Counted from the stretch's first letter, positions 1 through 9,209 are shown. The stretch is DNA of 64,000 nt from Algoriphagus mannitolivorans DSM 15301 (GCF_000429425.1 NZ_AUBV01000001.1:248001-312000), one strand, 5' to 3'. Numbers and translations: made by a program. Notes: generated from the sequence alone by a model not told the origin.

Positions 1-2
1 TT

Positions 3-137
3 GACTTGGTACGCCATGGAAAAACAGCTCCGCTAAGCTACGAGGGCCGTACTTACACAGATTCAGACCGGTTCTTGCCATATCCATTGGAGCAGCAAGA
101 TATTCTCCCACAATTGAAGGCTGCTTCAAGACCTTAA
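3..137 (+). CDS. C-terminal end of a SusD/RagB-like lipoprotein (partial)
   Basis: The reading frame is open from the window edge and stops at TAA 135-137, giving 44 residues. The sequence DRFLPYPLEQQDILPQL resembles the typical SusD/RagB terminus, in which an R-LLPIP-E motif is followed by a NP-L segment. SusD-like proteins are surface glycan-binding lipoproteins that form the lid of a SusC TonB-dependent channel. A LamG lipoprotein and two GH144 enzymes follow directly, which fits the end of a susCD pair in a polysaccharide-utilisation locus. Only the last ~45 codons are visible, so the family call rests on the tail motif and on context. Confidence 0.6.
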   Translation, partial: DLVRHGKTAPLSYEGRTYTDSDRFLPYPLEQQDILPQLKAASRP

Positions 138-163
138 TCCTTATTCATTCAAGCCCAAAAGCC

Positions 164-227
164 ATGAAATCTCGCCATAGAAAGGACCTTTCTCCAAGCC
201 TTGAGAATCCCCCAAGCGAGATTTCAT
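164..227 (+). other. 12-bp inverted repeat between susD-like and LamG genes
   Basis: ATGAAATCTCGC at 164-175 is the exact reverse complement of GCGAGATTTCAT at 216-227. The 40-nt loop holds a second small palindrome, AAAGGTCCTTT-like, around 181-191. There is no T-run after it, so it is not an obvious intrinsic terminator. Its place within a probable PUL operon suggests an mRNA stem-loop that tunes expression of downstream genes relative to susCD; that role is inference. Confidence 0.5.
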
Positions 228-250
228 CTGACCTCTAAAATTTTAAAAAG

Positions 251-1345
251 ATGAAATACAACTCATATTTTCTTCTTGCATGTTTAGCCATGCTAAACTT
301 TGCTTGTAAGGACGGTTATATCGACGAGATTAGCCCGGTAGCTCCCGGAGCAGACGTCAATGCCCCGGAAGTCAACGTAATTTTCCCTGCGGAAGGCACC
401 AAAATCAGAGTCACAGAAAATATAACCTCCATCAATATCCGGTTTGAGGTAAAAGACGACATTGAAATCGGTAACATTAAGGTATTGTTGGACGGAAAAG
501 AAATCGGATCCTATTCTGAATTTAAAGATTATCGACGTGCATTGGTTACCCATCCTTATTCCCAATTGGGCAATGGAACTCACGTGCTAAATGTGACGGC
601 AACAGATCTTTCCGGTAAAACCACTGAGCAAACAATCAATTTTGAAAAGTCTGCGCCATATCAGCCAAAATATGATGGAGAAGTCTTCTATGCCCCTTTT
701 GACGGAGAAAACCTTGAACTCATCACCTTGAAAGAAGCTACTTTAGTGGGATCCCCTGGATTCACCCTAAGCAGGATAGCTGGCACTAATGCTTATGCCG
801 GCGCGACAGGAGCCTATCTTACTTTCCCTACGGCAGGTTTGCTTCATAAGGAATTCAGTGCAGCCTTTTGGTATAAAATTAATCCTTCCCCAGACCGTGC
901 TGGTATATTGGTAATCGGTCCTCCGGATACAGCCAATCCGAATTCCCAAAACAACCGAACTTCTGGATTCAGGTTGTTTAGAGAAGGCTCCGCCACTAGA
1001 CAAACTTTCAAACTCAATGTTGGTAATGGTGCAGCCGATTCTTGGTTTGACGGCGGAAATGCCGCTTCCATAAACCCTACTACCAATACTGATTGGATTC
1101 ATATTGCTTTCACCATATCGGACAAAGAAGCTGCTGTCTATATCGATGGTCAATTAGTATCGAAAGGATCATTTTTAGGAGTAGATTGGAAGGATTGCGA
1201 CATTCTTTCCATAATGTCTGGCGCGCCAAGATTTGCAGGTTGGAACCACCTTTCCGATCGAAGTTTTATGGATGAGTTGAGAATTTTCAACAAAGCTTTG
1301 ACTCAGGAACAGATCCAAAATATCATTGCTGACGAAAAACCATAA
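251..1345 (+). CDS. LamG/ConA-like surface lipoprotein of a PUL
   Basis: This 364-residue protein starts with a lipoprotein signal peptide (lipobox LNFAC, Cys19), so it should be lipid-anchored in the outer membrane. Residues ~40-132 look like a bacterial Ig-like beta-sandwich (ending in a TATDLSGKTTEQ type strand). Residues ~145-360 look like a LamG/concanavalin A-like lectin domain, with FSAAFWYK, WIHIAFT and AAVYIDGQLV, the canonical LamG strands. It sits between a SusD-like gene and two GH144 lipoproteins, in the place where PULs usually encode a surface glycan-binding protein. A role in holding beta-glucan at the surface is inferred. No catalytic motif was recognised, although LamG folds can be hydrolytic. 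Confidence 0.75.
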   Translation: MKYNSYFLLACLAMLNFACKDGYIDEISPVAPGADVNAPEVNVIFPAEGTKIRVTENITSINIRFEVKDDIEIGNIKVLLDGKEIGSYSEFKDYRRALVTHPYSQLGNGTHVLNVTATDLSGKTTEQTINFEKSAPYQPKYDGEVFYAPFDGENLELITLKEATLVGSPGFTLSRIAGTNAYAGATGAYLTFPTAGLLHKEFSAAFWYKINPSPDRAGILVIGPPDTANPNSQNNRTSGFRLFREGSATRQTFKLNVGNGAADSWFDGGNAASINPTTNTDWIHIAFTISDKEAAVYIDGQLVSKGSFLGVDWKDCDILSIMSGAPRFAGWNHLSDRSFMDELRIFNKALTQEQIQNIIADEKP

Positions 1346-1430
1346 TTATCAATTCAGCCGGAGTTGTCTATTTTGATACCTTTTCAGGGGAATTCAAAGC
1401 TGACAATTTCGGCTTTTGACTATTTATATA

Positions 1431-3386
1431 ATGAAGTCAACACTATTTTTCTTGGGGATTCTTCTCTTCCTGACTGCCTGTGAGGAAGAGGAAAAACCTG
1501 CCTTTTTGCTATTGGAAGCAACGATAGGAAGTCTGGAAGTTCCCCTGGATGGAACCAACCTTGACCAAGTACCTCTTGACAGAATTATCAGCCTTCGATT
1601 TTCAGAAAACATCGATCCTGCAAGTCTCTCAAACTCCATAAAACTTACCGCAGGAGGCAATACTCTTCCAATTAATCTCAATTTGGCCTCTGCACAGACT
1701 ATCGCAGTTCAGGCCATTGGTGGACTCCAAAGTGGGCAAACCCATCAATTGGAAATTCTAAACTCTTTGAAATCCGCTAATAAAACTAGTTTCTTGGGTA
1801 AGACTCTTTCTTTTTCCACCCAAAAAGGAGCCCTTTCCGTTGAATCAGTGACTTTTTCGGGAGGAGAAACCCTTCCCAATGGAAGAATACAAAACGTCAA
1901 TTTGAATTTTGAAGCACAATTTCGATTCAATTTTCCCTTAAACCCCAACAACATTCAATCTTCAATTCAGCTCACAGGAGCAGAAACATCAGCATTGACT
2001 TTTGAGCTTGGAGAAGATCCTAGAACACTAAAAATCCGCTCATCTTCTCCGCTTAAGGATCTTTCCAAATATCGAATTACTTTGACTCAAGCCTTGACTG
2101 GAGCCAATGGGGAAACTTTTTCAGACTGGAATCGGGAATTTTATACCTCGGCTGCCCCAAACCCTAAATTCCCACTCATTTCAGAAGAAGCCCTTTTGAC
2201 AAAAGTCCAAGAGCATACCTTCCGCTATTTTTGGGACTTTGGCCATCCGATTAGTGGCATGGCTAGAGAGCGGAACACCTCTTTAAACACCGTCACCACC
2301 GGCGGCAGTGGATTTGGCTTGATGGCCATGATTGTCGGGGTGGAGAGGGGATTCATCTCCCGTGCGCAAGCGTTAGAGCGATGGTCTAAAATTATTTCTT
2401 TCTTGAAGAATGCAGATCGATTCCACGGCGTTTGGCCGCATTGGCTTAATGGAGAAACTGGGAAAACCATTCCCTTCAGCGCCAAAGACAATGGAGGAGA
2501 TTTGGTAGAAACAGCCTTTTTGATTCAAGGACTTTTAACAGTTCAGGCCTATTTGGATCCTCAAGTTCCTACTGAAAAAAGCCTAATTGATCAAATAACC
2601 ATCCTTTGGGAAGAAGTAGAATGGGACTGGTACACCAAAAACAACAGTGGAGTTCTTTATTGGCATTGGTCTCCTAACTTTGGTTGGGAGATGAATTTGC
2701 CTATTCGCGGATACAATGAATCCCTGATTGTGTATGTACTGGCTACCAGCTCCCCCACCCATCAGACCTCGAAATCCACCTATGAACAAGGTTGGGCAAT
2801 AAATGGAGCCATCAAAAACGGAAAAAGCTTTTACGGAAAAACACTTCCTCTGGGAATAGATTTCGGAGGGCCTCTGTTTTTTTCCCACTATTCCTTTCTG
2901 GGGCTTGATCCCCGAAAGCTCCAAGACCAATACGCAAACTATTGGGAGCAAAACGTCAAACATTCTCAAATCAACCAAGCGCATGCGATTGCCAACCCCA
3001 AAAGCTTCGTGGGGTATTCAGCCGAAAATTGGGGGTTTACCGCCAGTGACAATCACATTGGCTACAACGCACACTCCCCCACGGATGATCTTGGTGTAAT
3101 TACCCCAACAGCAGCACTTTCTTCCTTCCCTTATACTCCAGAGGAATCGATGAAGGCTCTCCAATTCTTCTATTATGCCTTAGGTGACCGAACTTGGGGA
3201 GAATACGGATTTTACGATGCTTTCAATATCACCGAAAGCTGGTATGCCAAGTCTTATCTTGCCATTGATCAAGGGCCTATCATTGTGATGTTAGAAAACC
3301 ACCGTAGTGGTCTTCTTTGGAACCTATTTATGAAAAACCACACCATCCTGAATGGCCTGGAGAAACTAGGCTTTTCCTATAAATAG
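1431..3386 (+). CDS. GH144-family lipoprotein (glucoamylase-like domain) with N-terminal Ig-like domains
   Basis: An in-frame ATG exists at 1416, but the start is placed at 1431 because only from there does a proper lipoprotein signal begin (MKSTLFFLGILLFLTAC). The first ~230 residues are two Ig-like modules; the first resembles Big_5/SbsA, with LDRIISLRFSENIDPASL. The rest is the PF10091 'glucoamylase-like' domain of family GH144, whose characterised members are endo-beta-1,2-glucanases. The motif DNGGDLVE (gac at 2487) has three acidic residues with the spacing I recall for the essential acids of the Chitinophaga pinensis enzyme. HGVWPHWL, YWHWSP and AIDQGPI are further conserved blocks. 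It is tandem with a second GH144 gene 42 bp downstream. Confidence 0.8.
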   Translation: MKSTLFFLGILLFLTACEEEEKPAFLLLEATIGSLEVPLDGTNLDQVPLDRIISLRFSENIDPASLSNSIKLTAGGNTLPINLNLASAQTIAVQAIGGLQSGQTHQLEILNSLKSANKTSFLGKTLSFSTQKGALSVESVTFSGGETLPNGRIQNVNLNFEAQFRFNFPLNPNNIQSSIQLTGAETSALTFELGEDPRTLKIRSSSPLKDLSKYRITLTQALTGANGETFSDWNREFYTSAAPNPKFPLISEEALLTKVQEHTFRYFWDFGHPISGMARERNTSLNTVTTGGSGFGLMAMIVGVERGFISRAQALERWSKIISFLKNADRFHGVWPHWLNGETGKTIPFSAKDNGGDLVETAFLIQGLLTVQAYLDPQVPTEKSLIDQITILWEEVEWDWYTKNNSGVLYWHWSPNFGWEMNLPIRGYNESLIVYVLATSSPTHQTSKSTYEQGWAINGAIKNGKSFYGKTLPLGIDFGGPLFFSHYSFLGLDPRKLQDQYANYWEQNVKHSQINQAHAIANPKSFVGYSAENWGFTASDNHIGYNAHSPTDDLGVITPTAALSSFPYTPEESMKALQFFYYALGDRTWGEYGFYDAFNITESWYAKSYLAIDQGPIIVMLENHRSGLLWNLFMKNHTILNGLEKLGFSYK

Positions 3387-3428
3387 TATCAATCTTTAGT
3401 TAATACCCCACCTTAATCCCTTCCAATC

Positions 3429-5018
3429 ATGAATGGAATTCGAAAAAATTTACTTTACCCTAGTTTTCTCTTGCTGCTCAGCATCTTATGGGCTTGCTCA
3501 CCATCGGGCAACCAGGAATCAATCTCGATTCTGGCTTTTGGCTATGATAGACATGTAGAACTCCAATGGCCTAAGCTGGAGGGAGTTAATTCGTACGAAA
3601 TCTGGGTCAACACTGGAAACAACAACTTCGCAAAAAGAGCCACTGTAACTGACACTGTCTACCTTGATTTTGTCAATGACCTAGGTAAAAACCTCACGCT
3701 GGAATATAAAGTAGTTGGAATTAATACAGAAGGAAGTACTGAAGAATTGGGAACTGTTCAGACTACGACTAGAGACTTCAGCGATGAAGAGCTTTTAGAC
3801 ATGGTTCAATTTTACACATTCCGGTACTTCTATCAGGGTTCCGAACCTAATTCGGGAATGGCACCGGAACGGATTCATATTGATGGAGATTATCCTCAAA
3901 ATGATCAGCGGGTCGTAACCACTGGAGGCACAGGCTTTGGAATTTTTGGGCTATTGGCTGGAATAGAAAGAGGATGGATTACCCGCCAAGAAGGAGCAGA
4001 CCACTTTGAAAAAATGGTCAATTTCCTAGAAAAAGCTGATAGATTCCATGGCGTATGGCCTCATTGGCTGGAAGGAGACACCGGAAAAGTAAAACCTTTC
4101 AGCCCTAACGACAATGGAGGGGACTTGGTAGAATCTGCCTTTTTGATGCAAGGTTTACTAGCTGTACGGGAATATTATAAAAATGGAAGTGAGCAAGAAA
4201 AAATGATCGCTACGAAAATCGATCAGCTTTGGAAAGAGATGGAATGGAATTGGTATACGCAAGGAAAAGACGCCCTCTACTGGCACTGGTCCCCGGACAA
4301 AGAATGGAAGATGAACTTTGCTTTGGAGGGATATAACGAGTGTTTGATTACATACATTTTGGCTGCGGCCTCTCCTACCCATACTATTTCTCCGGAGGCT
4401 TATCACAAAGGATGGGCAAGAAGTGGCGGAATCAATACCGATGTGGAAGCTTTTGGATATTCACTAAAGCTCAAGCACAATGGATCTGAAGCTATGGGCG
4501 GACCACTTTTCTGGGCCCATTATTCTTACTTAGGTCTAAATCCCAAAGGGCTAAAAGATCGCTATGCGGATTATTGGGAAGAAAACCGCAACCACACCCT
4601 AATTAATCGCGCTTGGTGCGTCGAAAACAAAGAAGGCCACAAAGGGTACGGAGAGGATCTTTGGGGTTTGACTGCTAGCTATTCTATTAATGGTTATTCA
4701 GCTCATCGACCGGGAGAGGATCTTGGAGTAATCTCCCCTACTGCAGCCTTATCTTCTATGCCTTATACTCCGGAAGAAAGCATGAAAGTGCTTAAAAACC
4801 TCTATTACAATTATGGAGAAAAGGTATTTGGTAGGTATGGTTTTTATGACGCCATGAGTCCAGAGGCAAATTATTACCCTAAAAGGTACTTGGCCATTGA
4901 CCAAGGCCCGATCGTAGGCATGATGGAAAATCACCGAAGCGGAATGGGCTGGAACCTCTTCATGGGCGCTCCAGAAATCCAAGCTGGATTAGACAAGCTG
5001 GGATTTGATAGAAAATAA
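3429..5018 (+). CDS. GH144-family lipoprotein, second tandem copy
   Basis: This 529-residue protein has a lipoprotein signal (SILWAC) and one short FN3/Ig-like domain (~30-115), followed by a GH144 catalytic domain parallel to that of the preceding gene. The acidic motif appears as DNGGDLVE, and HGVWPHWL, YWHWSP, GPLFWAHYSYLGL and AIDQGPIVGMMENHRSG all match the paralogue. Both copies keep every block that I recognise, so both are probably active. The different N-terminal modules may give different positions relative to the glycan. Probable function: surface or periplasmic cleavage of beta-1,2-glucan. The operon ends at the strong hairpin downstream. Confidence 0.8.
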   Translation: MNGIRKNLLYPSFLLLLSILWACSPSGNQESISILAFGYDRHVELQWPKLEGVNSYEIWVNTGNNNFAKRATVTDTVYLDFVNDLGKNLTLEYKVVGINTEGSTEELGTVQTTTRDFSDEELLDMVQFYTFRYFYQGSEPNSGMAPERIHIDGDYPQNDQRVVTTGGTGFGIFGLLAGIERGWITRQEGADHFEKMVNFLEKADRFHGVWPHWLEGDTGKVKPFSPNDNGGDLVESAFLMQGLLAVREYYKNGSEQEKMIATKIDQLWKEMEWNWYTQGKDALYWHWSPDKEWKMNFALEGYNECLITYILAAASPTHTISPEAYHKGWARSGGINTDVEAFGYSLKLKHNGSEAMGGPLFWAHYSYLGLNPKGLKDRYADYWEENRNHTLINRAWCVENKEGHKGYGEDLWGLTASYSINGYSAHRPGEDLGVISPTAALSSMPYTPEESMKVLKNLYYNYGEKVFGRYGFYDAMSPEANYYPKRYLAIDQGPIVGMMENHRSGMGWNLFMGAPEIQAGLDKLGFDRK

Positions 5019-5040
5019 AAAATGCTAATCCTTCAATTTA

Positions 5041-5108
5041 AAGGCTGAACCTAATCTTTACCCCTCCATTCTAATTTCGGAGGATAGAGGGAAGGTTCAG
5101 CCTTCTTA
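5041..5108. terminator. Bidirectional intrinsic terminator after the GH144 operon
   Basis: AAGGCTGAACCT (5041-5052) pairs with AGGTTCAGCCTT (5093-5104), and inner CCCTCC/GGAGG pairing extends the hairpin. A T-rich stretch follows. It lies between two convergent genes, the GH144 gene and the first FtsX-like permease, and probably serves both. Confidence 0.75.
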
Positions 5109-5182
5109 TTTTAGATCCCCTGCTAATCAAACACTCTTTTTTCAATCAAAAATCCTCAGAAATACATCTCCATAGAATGAAC

Positions 5183-7636
5183 CTACTCGCTTTTCAACAG
5201 CTTGGTCGGATTGACCCAGGCAGCCTTGATCGTCTCCATACTCACAATGGCAATCGAAAAACAAAGCCCAAATCCCATGGCTAAAAGGAATATTCCAAGG
5301 CCAAGAGGAGTCTTGACTGCAAAATCCTGAAGCCAAAGGTTCATTAGATAATAGCTCACCGGAATGGAGGTTAATACTCCAATCAAAGTGATTTTGAGAA
5401 ATTGCCTATTGAATTGAAGAGAGATTTCACCGGTAGTAGCCCCCATCACTCTTCGAATTCCTATTTCTTTCAGTCTGCTGGAAATTGCCAGAGAGGCCAT
5501 GGCAAAAAGTCCCATCCCGGCTATAATAATAGCAACTATTGCTGCCAGGGTAACCAAGCTTCGGAGGCTATTAGCCTGGACATAGTCCCGGGCAATCTGA
5601 TCTTCCACAAAGCTGTAATCGAAGGGATCGGAACCGTAAAGATTTTTCCAAACCCCTTTTATCTTCTCCAGAAAAGCCTGTTTATCGGCTGCCAGAACCT
5701 TGATATACACTTTAGTGATCATCTGTTCTTCCATCATCAAAGTCCCGAGACCAGGAAAAAAATGCTCCGGGTTCATCACCATCACCGCCGGCTCAATCGG
5801 TCTAAACAGACTTTCAAAATGAAAATCCTTTAGTACCCCGATAGATCTGTTTTCCCCAAATGGCCTGTCACTTTCCAGACTTTTTCCGAAAGCCTCCTCC
5901 CAGCCAAGATGGGCTTTCATTTTTTCATTCATTAAAAATGCATTGGTGGCATCCGAGGGATTTGCCGCGGAAAAATTCCTGCCTTCGACCAAGTTCAATT
6001 CGAAAAAATCCACAAAATCCTCATCCACGACATTCATCCTAAAGTTGACTCCTTCTTCTTCTCCGGGTGGGCGATAGCCCACTGAAAACCAAGTGCTATT
6101 ACCATACATGGCCGTAGCCATGGTAACACCGTTTACCTCCGGGAGCTTTCTCAATTCATTTTTAAAGGCTTTTCCATAATCGAAACTCTTGGTAATCTGA
6201 TCTTGCAATCCATTGGCAGCGGGAGGTGGCACCAACACTTGAATGATATCCTCTTTGGCAGCACCCAAATCATATTTCTCCACTGTTCTCATTTGTCTAA
6301 CCATCACCAAGGTACAGGTGATCAAAAGCATGGATATAAAAAACTGTAAGGCCAACATGCTCATTCGAAGTCCTTGCTTCCCGAATTTCAAAGAAAGAGC
6401 TGATTTGAGAACTTGAGCTGGCTGAAAGGATGATAAAAACAAAGCCGGGTACGCACCTGCCAATCCGGCAATAAAAATTCCAAGCCCAAAGAATATTACA
6501 ACTTGCTCTAAACTGAAACTAATGCTCAGATTAGTCTGCATTAGGGAATTGAACATGGGCAGAAGCAACTCAGCAAGGAGCAACCCAAGCCCAAGGGAAC
6601 CTGCCGTCAAAATGATGGATTCGGCCATAAATTGACCAAACAACTGTCCAGCCCCTGCACCCATGGTTTTTCTCACTCCTACTTCCCTGGCTCGCCCAGC
6701 AGAAGTACCTATCGCCATCGTGGTAAAATTGATGCAGGCAATCAAGATGATCAGGAGGGCAATTCCAGCCAAAATCCACAGGATCTTGGGATTGACCACA
6801 CTGGCAATCCCTGCTGGAATCTCAGTGTTAAGGTGAACATCCTCCAAAGGCTGAAGCGAAAACCCATAATTTTCGGCCTCTTGGGCATTTTGAAAATTCC
6901 TTCGGACATAATCTTTGGTTTCTTTTTCAAAATCCTCAAGCTTCATCTCACTTTTGAGCTTGGCATATCCATCTCCAAAGGACATATACCAATGGGTTCT
7001 CATCCGTTCCGGGAATAGGATTTCCAAATTCGCATCATGCATGAGGATTTCATAGCCCAGGCTGGAGTTTGCCGGAGGATTTTCAATAATACCAATGACC
7101 TCATAGCTCAATAGCTCATCTGTCAGTCGGATTTGAAGTTCCTGACCGATTGGATTTTCATCTCCAAAAAACTTGGAGGCAATAGCTTCAGAAAGGACAA
7201 CTCCACCTTTTTGTTCAGCTGAAGCAGGGAAAACCCCACTGAGCATTTTAAATCCAAACATTTCAAAAAAATCAGAGCTCACCAAGGCGATTGGCTGATT
7301 AAATCCATCACTGCCTTCTCTTTTGACAAGGTAGTTATTGGTGACAAATGGGGTGTAATCTACCCGATCGGCCATATTTTGATCTATCACAGAGCTGAGA
7401 ACCAAAGGCAAAGACGGGAATTTAAACTCCCCCTGATCTCCATTTTGAACCCTCAACACTCTGTAAAGTGACGCGGGTTCTTGATGAAAAGAGTCAAAAC
7501 TGAGATGAAACTGCACATAAAAAAAGAGCAAAATTGTGACCGCCACTCCCACCGTCAAACCTATCAGGTTAATCAGGGTATAGGACTTATGCTTGAGCAA
7601 ATTGCGAAAGCCGACTTTTAAATAGTTGATCCACAT
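5183..7636 (-). CDS. FtsX/MacB-type ABC transporter permease (1 of 4)
   Basis: This 817-residue inner-membrane protein starts MWINYLKVGFRNLLKHKSY, the usual opening of Bacteroidota FtsX-like permeases. It has an N-terminal TM, a periplasmic MacB-core domain, three to four TM helices (from ~285, including LLIILIACINFTTMA), a second periplasmic domain and a final three-TM FtsX domain containing KEIGIRRVMGA. Members act with a LolD/MacB-like ATPase as mechanotransmission machines that extrude peptides, lipids or toxins. No ATPase lies beside it; the only one here is at 17728-18426. It appears monocistronic, with a sigma-54-like promoter ~50 bp upstream. The substrate cannot be told from sequence. 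Confidence 0.85.
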   Translation of the reverse strand: MWINYLKVGFRNLLKHKSYTLINLIGLTVGVAVTILLFFYVQFHLSFDSFHQEPASLYRVLRVQNGDQGEFKFPSLPLVLSSVIDQNMADRVDYTPFVTNNYLVKREGSDGFNQPIALVSSDFFEMFGFKMLSGVFPASAEQKGGVVLSEAIASKFFGDENPIGQELQIRLTDELLSYEVIGIIENPPANSSLGYEILMHDANLEILFPERMRTHWYMSFGDGYAKLKSEMKLEDFEKETKDYVRRNFQNAQEAENYGFSLQPLEDVHLNTEIPAGIASVVNPKILWILAGIALLIILIACINFTTMAIGTSAGRAREVGVRKTMGAGAGQLFGQFMAESIILTAGSLGLGLLLAELLLPMFNSLMQTNLSISFSLEQVVIFFGLGIFIAGLAGAYPALFLSSFQPAQVLKSALSLKFGKQGLRMSMLALQFFISMLLITCTLVMVRQMRTVEKYDLGAAKEDIIQVLVPPPAANGLQDQITKSFDYGKAFKNELRKLPEVNGVTMATAMYGNSTWFSVGYRPPGEEEGVNFRMNVVDEDFVDFFELNLVEGRNFSAANPSDATNAFLMNEKMKAHLGWEEAFGKSLESDRPFGENRSIGVLKDFHFESLFRPIEPAVMVMNPEHFFPGLGTLMMEEQMITKVYIKVLAADKQAFLEKIKGVWKNLYGSDPFDYSFVEDQIARDYVQANSLRSLVTLAAIVAIIIAGMGLFAMASLAISSRLKEIGIRRVMGATTGEISLQFNRQFLKITLIGVLTSIPVSYYLMNLWLQDFAVKTPLGLGIFLLAMGFGLCFSIAIVSMETIKAAWVNPTKLLKSE

Positions 7637-7687
7637 AAGGAAAATGAGAATTGGTTAAGGGAATTCTAGGAATCTACTTTCAAAATC

Positions 7688-7703
7688 ACCCAGTATTGTG
7701 CCA
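7688..7703 (-). promoter_or_regulatory. Sigma-54-like -24/-12 element of permease 1
   Basis: Read on the minus strand, TGGCAC-AATAC-TGGGT begins at 7703. The -24 half is a perfect TGGCAC. The -12 half is weak, with GG where the consensus TTGCA has GC. It lies ~66 bp from the permease start and 64 bp downstream of a CGAAC...GTCCG site, the same spacing as at hlyD. The case rests on that shared geometry and on the sigma-54 activator in the same cluster. Confidence 0.5.
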
Positions 7704-7765
7704 TGTCAAAAAGGCTTCAAATCGCTCAAAATCAGGGTTTGACTGACATATCAATATTAAATTCG

Positions 7766-7783
7766 CGAACAAATTTGTCCGCC
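7766..7783. promoter_or_regulatory. Candidate activator-binding site (UAS) for permease 1
   Basis: CGAACAAATTTGTCCGCC contains the dyad GRACAAATTTGTYC. Its near-twin is at 20441-20458. Each lies exactly 64 bp upstream of the GG of a TGGCAC -24 element. This is the expected kind of position for an NtrC-family activator; binding itself is inference. Confidence 0.5.
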
Positions 7784-7966
7784 CTCGGGCAAATCTTTCA
7801 AAATCAATTTTAACCTTCTCTTTAGAAAAAAGTATGAAGCAGTCATTTTCCACAAAATGCCTGGATTAGCCTTTAAATACCTTGTGATTTTCAGCTTACA
7901 CAAGGTGATATGCTAGGACTTCCAGTCATTTGGATTATATTAAAAGTGCTTTAAAACAGAATTATC

Positions 7967-8953
7967 ATGTACGTTAACAGGCACTATCATATCTGGAGTA
8001 CTGTCAGGTGGTCTAAAATCCAGCTTAGAAATGCTTTTTTATACTCGGCAGTAATCATCATTATCTATGAAATCACCAAGATCCCTTTTTCTCTTCCTTG
8101 GCAACCTATTTCTGTAATCGGTATTGCAGTTTCATTTTACCTGGGATTTAAAAACAACAGCTCCTACGATAGAACTTGGGAAGCTCGAAAAATCTGGGGT
8201 TCGATCGTCAATAACAGCCGAACTTTTGCCACAGGGGTATTATCCCTTCCGAATGAAGCGGTGGATTACGAAACCAAGCGCAAACTCATAAGGAGGCATC
8301 TAGCCTGGGTTTTGGCCTTGAAGCATGCCATGAGAAAGGGGAAATCCTGGGAGCACAATGGTCCAGTTGAAAAATTAGTATTCACCCCGCATTTCCGGGA
8401 AGAGTGTATAAAAGGAGTGCTTCCTGAAATTGAGAAGTACCTAGACCATTCAGAATTAGAAGAATTGAAAAAATTCTCGAATTATCCCAGCCAACTTCTT
8501 AAAACCCAAAGTATGGATTTTAAATCCTTACAAGAAGCTGGTGGCCTAGGAGAATACAAACGTGTTTGGTTCCAGGAATTGATCGCTAAACTCTACGATG
8601 ACCAAGGCATGAGTGAACGGATCAAAAACTTCCCCTTACCTCGACAATACGCCTCTACTGGGCTTTTTATCAATTACATTTTCTGTGCTTTGATTCCGTT
8701 TGGTATGCTTGACATTTTTGAGCAAAACACAGAACTCCACTATTATCTGACCATTCCTTTTTCGGGAATTATCATTTGGATTTTCTTCTTGGTGGACCGG
8801 ATCGGGGATTATTCCGAAAATCCCTTCGAAGCGGCTTACAATGACGTGCCGATATCTTCTATTTCAAGGGTCATCGAAATTGATCTTTTAGAAATGCTGG
8901 GAGAAAAAGAAATTCCTAAGCCCTACCCTGTGGAAAATGGGTTTTTGATGTAG
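7967..8953 (+). CDS. Bestrophin-family (UPF0187) ion channel
   Basis: This 328-residue integral membrane protein belongs to the bestrophin/YneE family. Its N-terminal WSTVRWSKIQLRNAF and the block FKNNSSYDRTWEARKIWG (~residues 63-80) are signatures of bacterial bestrophins, which form pentameric ion channels in the inner membrane (anion- or sodium-selective depending on the member). Hydrophobic segments lie at ~22-45, ~50-62, ~228-250 and ~255-275. The protein has the usual length for the family. It is transcribed divergently from permease 1 and stands alone, so the context adds nothing to its role. Confidence 0.85.
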   Translation: MYVNRHYHIWSTVRWSKIQLRNAFLYSAVIIIIYEITKIPFSLPWQPISVIGIAVSFYLGFKNNSSYDRTWEARKIWGSIVNNSRTFATGVLSLPNEAVDYETKRKLIRRHLAWVLALKHAMRKGKSWEHNGPVEKLVFTPHFREECIKGVLPEIEKYLDHSELEELKKFSNYPSQLLKTQSMDFKSLQEAGGLGEYKRVWFQELIAKLYDDQGMSERIKNFPLPRQYASTGLFINYIFCALIPFGMLDIFEQNTELHYYLTIPFSGIIIWIFFLVDRIGDYSENPFEAAYNDVPISSISRVIEIDLLEMLGEKEIPKPYPVENGFLM

Positions 8954-9209
8954 GGTCGGAGTTTTGAGTTTTGAATTACGATTTACGATTTACAACCAAA
9001 ACGAGGAGATCCAAGCCTTTTTCCAGCTCTATCGTGATATGAAACCCTTTCTATTTACGAGTGACGATTTACGGGCTCAACGAAGCGATTTATGCCGTCT
9101 TACAACTCCATCGGGTTGAGCAGAATTACTATTTAACAAATAACTATTTAGTATTTAGTATTTACAAAATTACAGGCAGACTACTTTTTTACAGCCTACA
9201 CCCTGCAAT
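8954..9209. repeat. Intergenic low-complexity repeats (ACGATTT / TATTTAG units)
   Basis: The 256-bp gap between two convergent genes has direct short repeats: GTTTTGAGTTTTGA at ~8958, ACGATTTACGATTTAC at ~8985, GACGATTTACGGG at ~9062, and three TATTTAG units at ~9143-9165. No coding sequence is credible. The open frame across it mixes repeat with antisense permease. No terminator hairpin was seen. These short-period repeats look like dispersed intergenic elements; their number elsewhere in the genome cannot be seen here. Confidence 0.55.

Larger units (their letters stand above)
7637..7966. promoter_or_regulatory. 330-bp divergent intergenic region between permease 1 and bestrophin gene
   Basis: The permease side holds the sigma-54-like element (7688-7703) and a near-palindromic site CGAACAAATTTGTCCGCC at 7766-7783. 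That site matches 16 of 18 bases of the one upstream of hlyD. On the bestrophin side I see no convincing -33/-7 pair, only an A/T-rich stretch at 7930-7965. No small ORF or RNA gene was recognised. Confidence 0.55.

Noticed and set aside
1416-1430. Earlier ATG for the first GH144 gene
   Set aside because: It adds MTIYI before a complete lipoprotein signal; ATG 1431 gives the standard signal peptide.
7691-7720. Housekeeping promoter for permease 1
   Set aside because: No TAnnTTTG with a -33 partner was found there; only the TGGCAC element is credible.
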